Assembly: GCF_900566055.1 (NCBI RefSeq)
Contig: NZ_UPHQ01000140.1
Coordinates: 1-57,282, forward strand
Reading direction: 5' to 3'
Source: Mycobacterium innocens
GTDB lineage: Bacteria > Actinomycetota > Actinomycetes > Mycobacteriales > Mycobacteriaceae
Length of the DNA stretch: 57,282 nucleotides
The notes below the pieces were generated by a model, which had not been told where the DNA came from, did not search any database, and was given only the letters and a program-made list of their open reading frames with translations. A program made the position numbers and the translations under genes. Below, piece after piece: positions 16,618 through 23,968 of this stretch. Positions within the stretch are counted from its first letter, which is position 1, and each line of letters opens with the position of its first letter.

Positions 16618-18581
16618 TCCAGCCAGCCGACACCGCTGCGGCCGTCGGCGGTGCTGACAGCGACCCAGGCGCGCGGGAATTGGCTTACCCGCCCGTCGAC
16701 GGCCGCCAGCCGCACCGGTGCGTGCGCGTGTACCTCGACGTCCGCGGTGAGCTCACCGCGATCAAGGCTTAGTGTTGCGCGCAGCGGTAAACCGTTGGGG
16801 CCGAAGCTATCCTGGATGTCCACCGCCTGCAGCTCGGTGAGCTGTCCGTGAGCGTCTTGAACGTAGCCGACACTGAAGGCCGGGGCGCCCGGGATTTGGA
16901 TTCGGACACCGTGCAGGTGGGTGCCGTCGTCGAGGTGCACGGCACTCCACATCCAGTCCATGCTCCACCAATCACGCACGCCCCAGGAGTGGTCGCGTTG
17001 CCCGGGAACGGAGTCGAAGCGGTAGCCCCTCCCATCGACGGTGACGGTTCCCGAGACGGTGCAAGGTATTTCGTAGCGCGGCGTCACGCGATACCGATAG
17101 GGGCGGCCGTCGGTGGTCCAGACCAGGCGCATGGTTAGCTCGACCGGATCTCCGGGCTCCCCGCGCAACAACGCCGCGGGGTCGGCGTATGCCTGACCGC
17201 GCGCGTGCAGGTCGACGCGATACGTCTGCAGCGGTGCGCTGACGGCGTGCCCCAGCTCGATGGCGTCGGTGCGCACCACCCACGGGTCGTCGGGCAGCGG
17301 GACGTCGACGTCGACGACGGCCACGGTCGGTATGTCGGGTCCGCACAGCAGCGCGTGCACCCACGCAGTCTGCTGGTTGGCTATCCGGCCCAGCCGGAAC
17401 CAGCCGCCCAATCCCTGTGGCGTGTCGACGAAGTCGGCGTACCAGCTCTCGCTCCACAGCGGTTCGTCGGTCGGTGCGTGGGCGAGTTCGTCGTCGTCCG
17501 AAGGCCGCAGCGGCTCGGGTCGCTCAACGGCCGGCAGCGTCGCCAACGCGTCAGTGTCCAGCACGTGGTCGCAATGGCGTTGCAGCATCGTCATGAACAA
17601 CCGGTCACCCCGCTCGGTGCGCTCCACCAGCATCGACGAGACGATTGCCATCATGACGCCGAAAAAGCTCTGCCCGCGGACACCTTCGGCGACCTCTGTC
17701 AGGCTGATCGGCGGCTCGGGCCCCAGCGCTTGGTGATAAGTCCGCAGCAGGTCGTCGTAGTGGGTCCGGCGGTCTTGCGTCGGTAGCGCACAGCCCAGGA
17801 AGTACGCCAGATCGGTCATCGCCGGACCCCAGGAGACGGTCTGCCAGTCGACCACCGTCAACGCCCGGTCGGCTCCGGCTTCGCCGAAAAGCAGGTTGTC
17901 CAAACGGTAGTCGCCATGTACGAGCCCCTGGATTGCGCCTTGAGCGGCATGTTGGTAGCCGTCGAAAGCGGCCACCAGCCGGTCGCACACTTCCCGGCAT
18001 CGGGGTGCGATCTGGTCGCCGTAACGCTCGACGAAGCCGGCGTAGAGCGACGCGATCATCGCCTGATTCAGGGGTGCGTCACGGTGGAGCCACGGCGCGT
18101 CGGCCAGCGTCGCGTCGCCGAGCAGCGGCCCGTGCAGCCGTCCCAGCTCCCTGACCGCAAGCCGGGCTTGTTCCATTGTGGCGCCGGCGATTTCGTCGCC
18201 GACGACAGCCGGCCCGGCGTCACCGAGCAGCAGGTCGAATGCGCCGGTCGAGACGTCGACCGCCGCGTGGTAACAGGGGGCGACCGGCCCGTCGAGGCGT
18301 GGCGCGATGTCGCGGTAGAACCGAACCTCACGCTGGTAGAGACCCAACGTCCGGCCGGTCTGCCGGCTCATCGGATCGGTCGCCGCGACCTTGAGGACTA
18401 CCGACCGCGGGCCGGCGGCCGCGGCGTAGGCGAGCACGACGCGGTAGCACTCGCTCATCTGGCCGGTGCCGATGCGCTCGACGGTGAAATCGGTGACCGT
18501 GCCGGCACCGATCGCCGCCGTCAGCCACGGCGCGGTGAGATCGTCCGGTCGTTCGATGACGCGCTCGTGGTCGGGGTCCAT
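16596..18581 (-). CDS. Aminoglycoside-phosphotransferase/kinase-like protein fused to a C-terminal beta-rich domain
   Basis: 661 residues from ATG 18581 (MDPDHERVIERP), two bases after the lipT stop. The open frame upstream lies inside lipT and is not needed. Residues about 1-350 have an APH/ecdysteroid-kinase-like fold: the catalytic loop GLVHGDYRLDNLLF and the metal Asp in VVDWQTVSWG are both intact. From about residue 375 a second domain without kinase features follows (RFDSVPGQRDHSWGVRDWW), resembling the DUF7064/7065 beta-sandwich pair found with such kinases. The order esterase, kinase fusion, gluconokinase on one strand suggests an operon for modification of a hydroxylated small molecule or lipid. 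The substrate cannot be told. Confidence 0.78.
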   Translation of the reverse strand: MDPDHERVIERPDDLTAPWLTAAIGAGTVTDFTVERIGTGQMSECYRVVLAYAAAAGPRSVVLKVAATDPMSRQTGRTLGLYQREVRFYRDIAPRLDGPVAPCYHAAVDVSTGAFDLLLGDAGPAVVGDEIAGATMEQARLAVRELGRLHGPLLGDATLADAPWLHRDAPLNQAMIASLYAGFVERYGDQIAPRCREVCDRLVAAFDGYQHAAQGAIQGLVHGDYRLDNLLFGEAGADRALTVVDWQTVSWGPAMTDLAYFLGCALPTQDRRTHYDDLLRTYHQALGPEPPISLTEVAEGVRGQSFFGVMMAIVSSMLVERTERGDRLFMTMLQRHCDHVLDTDALATLPAVERPEPLRPSDDDELAHAPTDEPLWSESWYADFVDTPQGLGGWFRLGRIANQQTAWVHALLCGPDIPTVAVVDVDVPLPDDPWVVRTDAIELGHAVSAPLQTYRVDLHARGQAYADPAALLRGEPGDPVELTMRLVWTTDGRPYRYRVTPRYEIPCTVSGTVTVDGRGYRFDSVPGQRDHSWGVRDWWSMDWMWSAVHLDDGTHLHGVRIQIPGAPAFSVGYVQDAHGQLTELQAVDIQDSFGPNGLPLRATLSLDRGELTADVEVHAHAPVRLAAVDGRVSQFPRAWVAVSTADGRSGVGWLEWNRNQA

Positions 18582-18583
18582 GG

Positions 18584-20089
18584 TCACTGCACCAGCGAAA
18601 AGCCGTCCCAGACCACCCGGCGGTGCTGGTGCGGATCGAACTCGACGCGACACTTCCGGTCGATCACCAGCACGGCTCGCTCGGTGTGCGTATAGGCCGG
18701 CCAGTCGTCGCCCGGCACACCGGTCTGGCTGAAAGACCGCCAGCGCCTTATGACTTCGTCGCTCACCCGCAGTGCATGTCCCCGGTCGGCGGCAGCGGTC
18801 AGCAACGCACCGAACGTGGTCCGGTAGATGTCGAAGACGGCGAGCAGTTCGGTCGCATGCGTAGCCCCGAGCCCGGACCAGCGCAGGGTCCGCGGGGCGT
18901 AGTCATAGCGGTAAAGATAGGTAGGGGCGTGCGCGCCGTGCGCCTCGGCGATCTGCCAGGCGGCCGCGTTGAACGCGAAATCCCCGCCAAGTTGGATGCA
19001 TGCCGACGGCTTGGGGTAATCCGGGTAGGCCGCGGTAATACGTTCCCGGGTAGCCGGTTCCGCGTCGGCCAGGAGTTCGTCGATCATCGCCTTGTTGGTC
19101 GGCAGCATCTTGAGGAAGCGGGTGAACAACCGGCCCTCTTCGGCGTTGGTGCCCACGATGAGCGGCACCCGGTGCGATTGCCCGGACCGCATCGCCTCGA
19201 CGGGATCGACGGGCAGGCAGTCGTCGCCGAAGGTGGGGCCGATCGGGAAGGCGCCCAACCGTTTCTGCATGCCTTGCTCGATCAGTCGGTGCTGGGTTTG
19301 GACCAGTTGAGTCGGGGTCGCCCGGATGAGCGCGCTGGCGGCATCGCGCGGGCGTGCGCCCAGCAGATCGGCGAAGCGTGCCGCGAACTCAACGGCCAGC
19401 TCGCGGGGACGCACCATGCCCGCCGCCGGACTTTCCGAAATCGCCTGCGCGAAAAGGCTTTTTGCGGCCGGCACCGCCAGCAGTGTGGCGGTGATGTGAG
19501 CGCCGGCGCTTTCCCCGAAAATGGTGACGTTGTCGGGGTCACCACCGAACTGGGCAATGTTGTCTCGGACCCACTGCAGCGCCAGCACCAAATCGCGCAG
19601 GTACAGGTTGCCGTCGATGGTGATGTCGGCCGTCGACAGCGACGACAGGTCCAGACAGCCCAGCGCACCCAACCGGTAGTTGACCGACACGTAGACGCAG
19701 CCACGCCGGGCCAGCGCGGCGCCGTCGTACAGCGGGGTGGCCGAGCTGCCCAGGATGTAGCCGCCGCCGTGAATGAAGACCATCACCGGCAGCGGTTCGG
19801 TTGCGGGGGCTTCGGGCGTGACGACGTTGAGGGTCAGGCAGTCCTCGCTCATCGGCTGGTACTTGCCGACGCCGAGCATCGTGTACCGACGCTGCTGGGG
19901 CGCGCAGTTGGTGAACCCGTGGCAGTGCCGCACACCGGACCAGGGCTGCGCCGGCCGCGGCGCCCGGAATCGCAACGGCCCCACCGGCGGCCTGGCGTAG
20001 GGGATGGATCGCCAGCGGTTCACGCCGTCGCGAGTGAAGCCCTCGACGATGCCGGTGACCGTGCGTGCGCGGACGGTGCGCTCGTGCAT
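18584..20089 (-). CDS. lipT: Type-B carboxylesterase LipT
   Basis: 501 residues from ATG 20089. The catalytic serine elbow is FGESAGAHI (about residues 190-198), and the oxyanion-hole HGGGY is near 110. The glutamate and histidine of the triad should be in the AEEGRLF and ATHATEL regions. The early segment SIPYARPPVGPLRF and SEDCLTLNV are hallmarks of the carboxylesterase/cholinesterase family. There is no signal peptide, so it is probably cytosolic or membrane-associated. It precedes the kinase-fusion gene by two bases. Its position and length agree with what I recall of M. tuberculosis lipT (Rv2045c). Confidence 0.9.
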   Translation of the reverse strand: MHERTVRARTVTGIVEGFTRDGVNRWRSIPYARPPVGPLRFRAPRPAQPWSGVRHCHGFTNCAPQQRRYTMLGVGKYQPMSEDCLTLNVVTPEAPATEPLPVMVFIHGGGYILGSSATPLYDGAALARRGCVYVSVNYRLGALGCLDLSSLSTADITIDGNLYLRDLVLALQWVRDNIAQFGGDPDNVTIFGESAGAHITATLLAVPAAKSLFAQAISESPAAGMVRPRELAVEFAARFADLLGARPRDAASALIRATPTQLVQTQHRLIEQGMQKRLGAFPIGPTFGDDCLPVDPVEAMRSGQSHRVPLIVGTNAEEGRLFTRFLKMLPTNKAMIDELLADAEPATRERITAAYPDYPKPSACIQLGGDFAFNAAAWQIAEAHGAHAPTYLYRYDYAPRTLRWSGLGATHATELLAVFDIYRTTFGALLTAAADRGHALRVSDEVIRRWRSFSQTGVPGDDWPAYTHTERAVLVIDRKCRVEFDPHQHRRVVWDGFSLVQ

Positions 20090-20167
20090 AACCCGACGTT
20101 AGCGGATTCGCAGGGCACACCGGATGGGCAGCACCCTTAGCCACGCCGAGGCCGCTAGCCTGAATCG

Positions 20168-20869
20168 ATGCGGATCGCCATGCTGGTCGCAGTGCCATTG
20201 CTGGTCGCCGGGTGCTCGCACGACATCGGCGGCCGGCCGGGGCAATCGCCGACCAGCACGCCCTCATCGGCGGGGGCGGCGGCGTCGTCGCTGACGAGCA
20301 AACCGACGCCCGGGTCGGCCCCACCGACGGCCGCTTCCGCCGCACCGGCGGCCGGCGCCCCGATCTCGGCCGTCGTCACCTGGATCGAAGCAGGCCGGCC
20401 CGCCGACCCCACGCGCTATCACAAGGTGAGCCGCGACGGTGTCATCACCGAGCTGGGCGACGACATCGCGTTTGCCGCCCAGTCCGGCAAAGCGTCGTGT
20501 CTGACCGACTCCAAACACACCGGCAGCGCGCTGGTCTGCCTGGTCAGCCTGACCAATCCCCCGCCCGCTCCCGCCACCGCCTACGGCGAATGGAAGGCCG
20601 GCTGGGTTGACTTCGACGGGGTGAAGCTGCAGGTCGGAGCGTCCCGCGGCGACCCCGGGCCGTTCGTCACCGGCAACGGACCCGAGTTGGCGGACGGGGA
20701 CTCATTGTCCTTCGGCGACTACCGTTGCCGCGCCGGTCAAGCCGGGCTGCTCTGCGTGAACTATGCCCACCAGTCCGCGGTGCGGCTCAGCGCCGGCGGC
20801 GTCGAGCCGTTCGGTTGCCTGCGACCGGTGCCGCCGCCCGACGGGGTGGGAATGGCGTTCAGCTGCTGA
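20168..20869 (+). CDS. lppI: Lipoprotein LppI
   Basis: 233 residues from ATG 20168. A very short signal (MRIAMLVAVPLLVAGC) ends in a lipobox with Cys at residue 16, followed by a low-complexity Ser/Thr/Ala/Pro linker of about 45 residues. The folded part from about residue 62 contains cysteine pairs (KASCLTDS with LVCLVS; YRCRAG with LLCVNY), suggesting disulfides outside the membrane. It is divergent from lipT with 78 bp between them. The name rests on synteny with lipT and the Rv2047c-like gene as well as the lipobox. The function is unknown. Confidence 0.82.
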   Translation: MRIAMLVAVPLLVAGCSHDIGGRPGQSPTSTPSSAGAAASSLTSKPTPGSAPPTAASAAPAAGAPISAVVTWIEAGRPADPTRYHKVSRDGVITELGDDIAFAAQSGKASCLTDSKHTGSALVCLVSLTNPPPAPATAYGEWKAGWVDFDGVKLQVGASRGDPGPFVTGNGPELADGDSLSFGDYRCRAGQAGLLCVNYAHQSAVRLSAGGVEPFGCLRPVPPPDGVGMAFSC

Positions 20870-21057
20870 GGTACTCCACTGCCGGGATGCCTCCAGGTCT
20901 GCCAGCGCGCCCTGCGCGGCATATCCGTAGCTCACAGCGGTTCTGGGTCGCGCCGCTACGATGCCGCTATGAACGCGGTACAGACCCGATTGACCGTCGG
21001 CCGCCCGGTGGTACCGCGGGGATCTTCTTCCATGACCATCGGCATGCCGGCGTCGGC

Positions 21058-21089
21058 TTGACTAGGTAGTTGAGTACAAGGTTCATGCT
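21058..21089 (+). promoter_or_regulatory. MerR-type promoter/operator with long spacer
   Basis: TTGACT (21058-21063) and CATGCT (21084-21089) are separated by 20 bp, the over-long spacing typical of promoters that MerR-family activators untwist. The spacer holds TAGTTGAGTAC, close to the dyad of mercury-type MerR operators. The GTG of merR begins about seven bases after the -10 element, so the transcript may be leaderless. Roles are inferred from spacing and position. Confidence 0.55.
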
Positions 21090-21095
21090 TGAGAG

Positions 21096-21515
21096 GTGAG
21101 AACCAGCGAGGTCGCCAGGCAGGCGCAGGTCAACGTTCAAACGCTGCGCTACTACGAATGCCGCGGTTTGCTGCCCGAACCCCGGCGGACCCCATCGGGT
21201 TACCGGGCCTACACGCCTGACGCGGTGCGGGTGGTGCGGTTCGTCAAGCGTGCACAGCGGCTTGGATTCACCCTCGATGACATCAAGGATCTGTTGTCTC
21301 TGGCCGAGGGCGGTCTCAACTCGTGCGACGAGGCGAGGGCGATGGCCCGCACCCGGCTCGCCGAGCTGCAGCAGCGCATCGAGCAACTCGCGGCTATGCG
21401 CGATGCGCTCGGCCGACTGACCGCGACCTGTGATCGGCACCCCTCCGAACCGGATTGCCCGATCTTGCATGACATCGAAACAGCTGCCGCTACAACGTCA
21501 ACCGCTGCGGGCTGA
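21096..21515 (+). CDS. merR: MerR-family mercury-responsive regulator
   Basis: 139 residues from GTG 21096. The N-terminus is the winged helix of MerR proteins (EVARQAQVNVQTLRYYECRGLL), then the dimerisation helix. The three mercury-ligand cysteines of true MerR proteins are all at matching places: SCDEAR (before the long helix), TCDRHP and DCPILHD at the C-terminus. This separates it from redox- or drug-sensing MerR relatives. It sits first in a three-gene cluster with merB and is probably autoregulated through the upstream operator, activating the whole cluster when Hg(II) or organomercury is present. Confidence 0.85.
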   Translation: MRTSEVARQAQVNVQTLRYYECRGLLPEPRRTPSGYRAYTPDAVRVVRFVKRAQRLGFTLDDIKDLLSLAEGGLNSCDEARAMARTRLAELQQRIEQLAAMRDALGRLTATCDRHPSEPDCPILHDIETAAATTSTAAG

Positions 21516-21521
21516 ACCATT

Positions 21522-21794
21522 ATGCGAATTGAACTGCTCACCTCTCCGGGATGCCCCCACGCCGCCGCCGCCAGGGCGACGATCACCGAATGCCTGGCAT
21601 CGTTGGGCATCGACATGCCGATAATCGACCGTGTCGGTAGCTATCACTCACCGACGGTCCTGGTCGACGGGGTTGACGTGATGCGTCCCGAGGCCGGACC
21701 ACCTATCGGCAATGCGTGCAGACTCGACTTGCCCACGCCGTCGCGGGTTTTCGACGCATTGCGGGCCCATGCGCCCACGACAACGGAATCTTGA
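21522..21794 (+). CDS. Small thioredoxin-fold protein of the mer cluster
   Basis: 90 residues from ATG 21522, six bases after merR. It opens with a beta strand and an active-site-like SPGCPHAAAAR, then a helix and SPTVLVDGVDV, the cis-Pro region of thioredoxin/glutaredoxin folds. Only one cysteine is in the CxxC position, since the second is replaced by Ala. A further Cys is at TECLASLG and one at GNACRLD. The stop overlaps the merB start by one base. It probably handles mercury-thiol exchange, passing Hg(II) or a thiol adduct for MerB, but this is inference from context. Confidence 0.7.
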   Translation: MRIELLTSPGCPHAAAARATITECLASLGIDMPIIDRVGSYHSPTVLVDGVDVMRPEAGPPIGNACRLDLPTPSRVFDALRAHAPTTTES

Positions 21795-22453
21795 TGGCCG
21801 ACCAGTTCGCGAATGCACCCGAGTCGCCGGCCACCGCCGCCCAGCAGCTCCCGCCGACAATCCGGGAACTACACCGAGCTGTACTGCGCCGCTTCCTCGA
21901 CCACGGCCGATGTCACCGTGACGATTTACGCAAGACAGCCAATGCGCTGGGCGTCGAACTCGACGACGCGTTGTACCGACTGGAATCCGACGACCTGGTG
22001 CACACCGCGGCTGACGGACACATCGAGGTCGCCTACCCCTTCTCGGGCAGGCCCACAACGCATATCGTCCATCTGACCGGGCACCCTCCGGTCGCAGCGA
22101 TGTGCGCCATCGACGCGCTGGGTATCCCGCTGATGAGCGGAAGCGACGGCGTCATATACTCCGCCGATCCCGTCAGCCAAACGCGGATACAGATTCAACG
22201 CCACGGTAGCGACTGGATATGGCAACCCGCCTCCGCCGTCGTAGTGATCAGCCGAACCGATTGCTGCGGAACCCTGGCCAACACTGCATGCGAGTCGATT
22301 ACATTCCACACCACCGCGCAAGACGCGCAAGCACATCTCGACAGCCATCCCGAGCTTCGTGGTGTCATCCTCGGCCAGGCCGACGCGATCGCCGTCGCCG
22401 CCAGCGTATTCGGATCCCTGCTCGCAGCTGACCAAACCACTTCGCCCGACTAG
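21794..22453 (+). CDS. merB: Alkylmercury (organomercurial) lyase MerB
   Basis: 219 residues from ATG 21794, which overlaps the previous stop (TGATG). An N-terminal winged-helix-like segment (LHRAVLRRFLDHG...) precedes the catalytic domain. The catalytic set of MerB is present: MCAIDALGIP supplies the first Cys and Asp (C96 and D99 in E. coli MerB), and NTACESITFH supplies the second Cys (C159). MerB protonolyses the carbon-mercury bond of compounds such as methylmercury, releasing Hg(II). No mercuric reductase (merA) or Hg transporter follows in this window, so released Hg(II) must be handled elsewhere. Confidence 0.85.
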   Translation: MADQFANAPESPATAAQQLPPTIRELHRAVLRRFLDHGRCHRDDLRKTANALGVELDDALYRLESDDLVHTAADGHIEVAYPFSGRPTTHIVHLTGHPPVAAMCAIDALGIPLMSGSDGVIYSADPVSQTRIQIQRHGSDWIWQPASAVVVISRTDCCGTLANTACESITFHTTAQDAQAHLDSHPELRGVILGQADAIAVAASVFGSLLAADQTTSPD

Positions 22454-22534
22454 CCGGTACCCGCAAGTCGATGCGGCTGAAGGGCGTGGACGCGAACAAC
22501 CTGCTGGGCGCCATGCGGATTGGGGCCACCCACC

Positions 22535-23893
22535 CTAGAATCCGTCGTCGGCATCGTCGGTGAGCAACTTCTCGGGATGGTGGAAGCTATTGGTTCGCGG
22601 CTGCCCGTGGTCGAGATGTGGTGGCGGAATCCATTCGGTGTCGCCGTGGCTGTTTTTTCGGGTGATCCAGCCTTTGTCGAGGAGTTTGTGGTCGGGCCCG
22701 CAGGCGAAGGTGAGGTCGTCGATGTCGGTACGACGGGTGCCGGCCCACTCCCGGACATGATGGACCTCGCATCGATAACCCGGCACGTCGCAGCCCGGGG
22801 CCGAGCACCCACGATCCTTGGTGTACAAGACAATTCGTTGCCCAGGCGAGGCCAGGCGTTTGGTGTGATACAGAGCCAGGGCTTTACCTTCGTCGAAGAT
22901 CGCGAGGTAATGATTCGCGTGGCGGGCTAGGCGGATCACATCCGACATGGGCAGCAGGGTGCCACCGCCGGTGAGTGCCTTGCCGGCGGCGGCTTCGAGC
23001 TCTTTGAGCGTGGTGGACACGACAATGGACGCCGGTAACCCGTTGTGCTGCCCCAGGTTTCCCGATGCCAACAACCCGCGCAGTGCGGCGTTGAGGCCAT
23101 CGTGGTTGCGCTGGCTTTCCGAGCGGATGTCGCGCTGCGCCACGTCTTGGGGCGGCGGTCCGTCGACCACCGGACTCTCGTCCGCCGGGTTGCACATGCC
23201 AGGAGCGGCCAGCTTGGCCAGCACGGCATCCAGCCCGGCCCGCGCTTCCGGGGTCAGCCAACCACTGAGCCGCGACATCCCATCCAACCCCTGCTTGCCC
23301 AAGGTCAATCCGCGGCGGCGGGCCCGGTCCTCATCGGTGAAGGTGCCATCGGGATTGAGGCAGTCCATCAGCCGCTGCGCCAGCTTCGTCAACTGGTCGG
23401 GGCGAAACCGGGTGGCCAGCCGGGCCAGATGGGCTTCGGCTTTCTCCCGAGTCTCGATGTCCACCTCTACCGGTAGGTGACGAACGAAGTCGCGGATCAC
23501 CCGCACATGCGCCTCGCCGAGGTGCCCGGCGCGCTGAGCGGCAGCAGTCGCGCTCAATTGCGGCGCCAACGGCTCGCCGGTCAGGGCGCGGCGCTCACCG
23601 AGCTCGGTGGCCTCGCCCACCCGCCGGCTGGCCTCAGCACGCGTGATCCGCAACCGGCTGGCCAACGCCGAAGGCAGCCTGCCGCCCAACTCCTCCTCGC
23701 TGGACTGCTCGGCGATCTGATTGATCAGGGCATGTTCGATGCTCGGCAGCTGGCGCCGAACCGTTTCGCAACGCTCCAGCAGGGCCATGCGTTCAGGGGT
23801 GGTCAAGGCGTCAAAGGACAGGTCCTGCAGCCGTGACACAGCCGTCTGCAGCGCGTCGAACGACGCGACGACCGACTCCCGATCCGAACGCAT
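22535..23893 (-). CDS. 13E12/DUF222-family HNH endonuclease-like protein
   Basis: 452 residues from ATG 23893. The N-terminal about 300 residues match the mycobacterial 13E12 (DUF222) pattern: [33 protein letters not shown] and [25 protein letters not shown]. The C-terminus is an HNH domain: [21 protein letters not shown], then [14 protein letters not shown]. Copies of this family are spread through mycobacterial and actinobacterial genomes and are often associated with mobile or repeated DNA, though their biological role is unclear. It is intact here, convergent with merB, and may have arrived with the mer cluster. Confidence 0.88.
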   Translation of the reverse strand: MRSDRESVVASFDALQTAVSRLQDLSFDALTTPERMALLERCETVRRQLPSIEHALINQIAEQSSEEELGGRLPSALASRLRITRAEASRRVGEATELGERRALTGEPLAPQLSATAAAQRAGHLGEAHVRVIRDFVRHLPVEVDIETREKAEAHLARLATRFRPDQLTKLAQRLMDCLNPDGTFTDEDRARRRGLTLGKQGLDGMSRLSGWLTPEARAGLDAVLAKLAAPGMCNPADESPVVDGPPPQDVAQRDIRSESQRNHDGLNAALRGLLASGNLGQHNGLPASIVVSTTLKELEAAAGKALTGGGTLLPMSDVIRLARHANHYLAIFDEGKALALYHTKRLASPGQRIVLYTKDRGCSAPGCDVPGYRCEVHHVREWAGTRRTDIDDLTFACGPDHKLLDKGWITRKNSHGDTEWIPPPHLDHGQPRTNSFHHPEKLLTDDADDGF

Positions 23894-23968
23894 GTTCGAA
23901 TGCTATCGCAAAGCACCGACAAAGTCCCCGGCCCCGGGACTCCTGAAACCACAGTGACGCAAGTGATT

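Noticed and set aside
20870..21057. 30-codon plus-strand ORF at about 20969-21061 before the mer promoter
   Set aside because: It has an ATG but no ribosome-binding site and no recognisable motif. It may be a truncated gene start, but the support is too weak.
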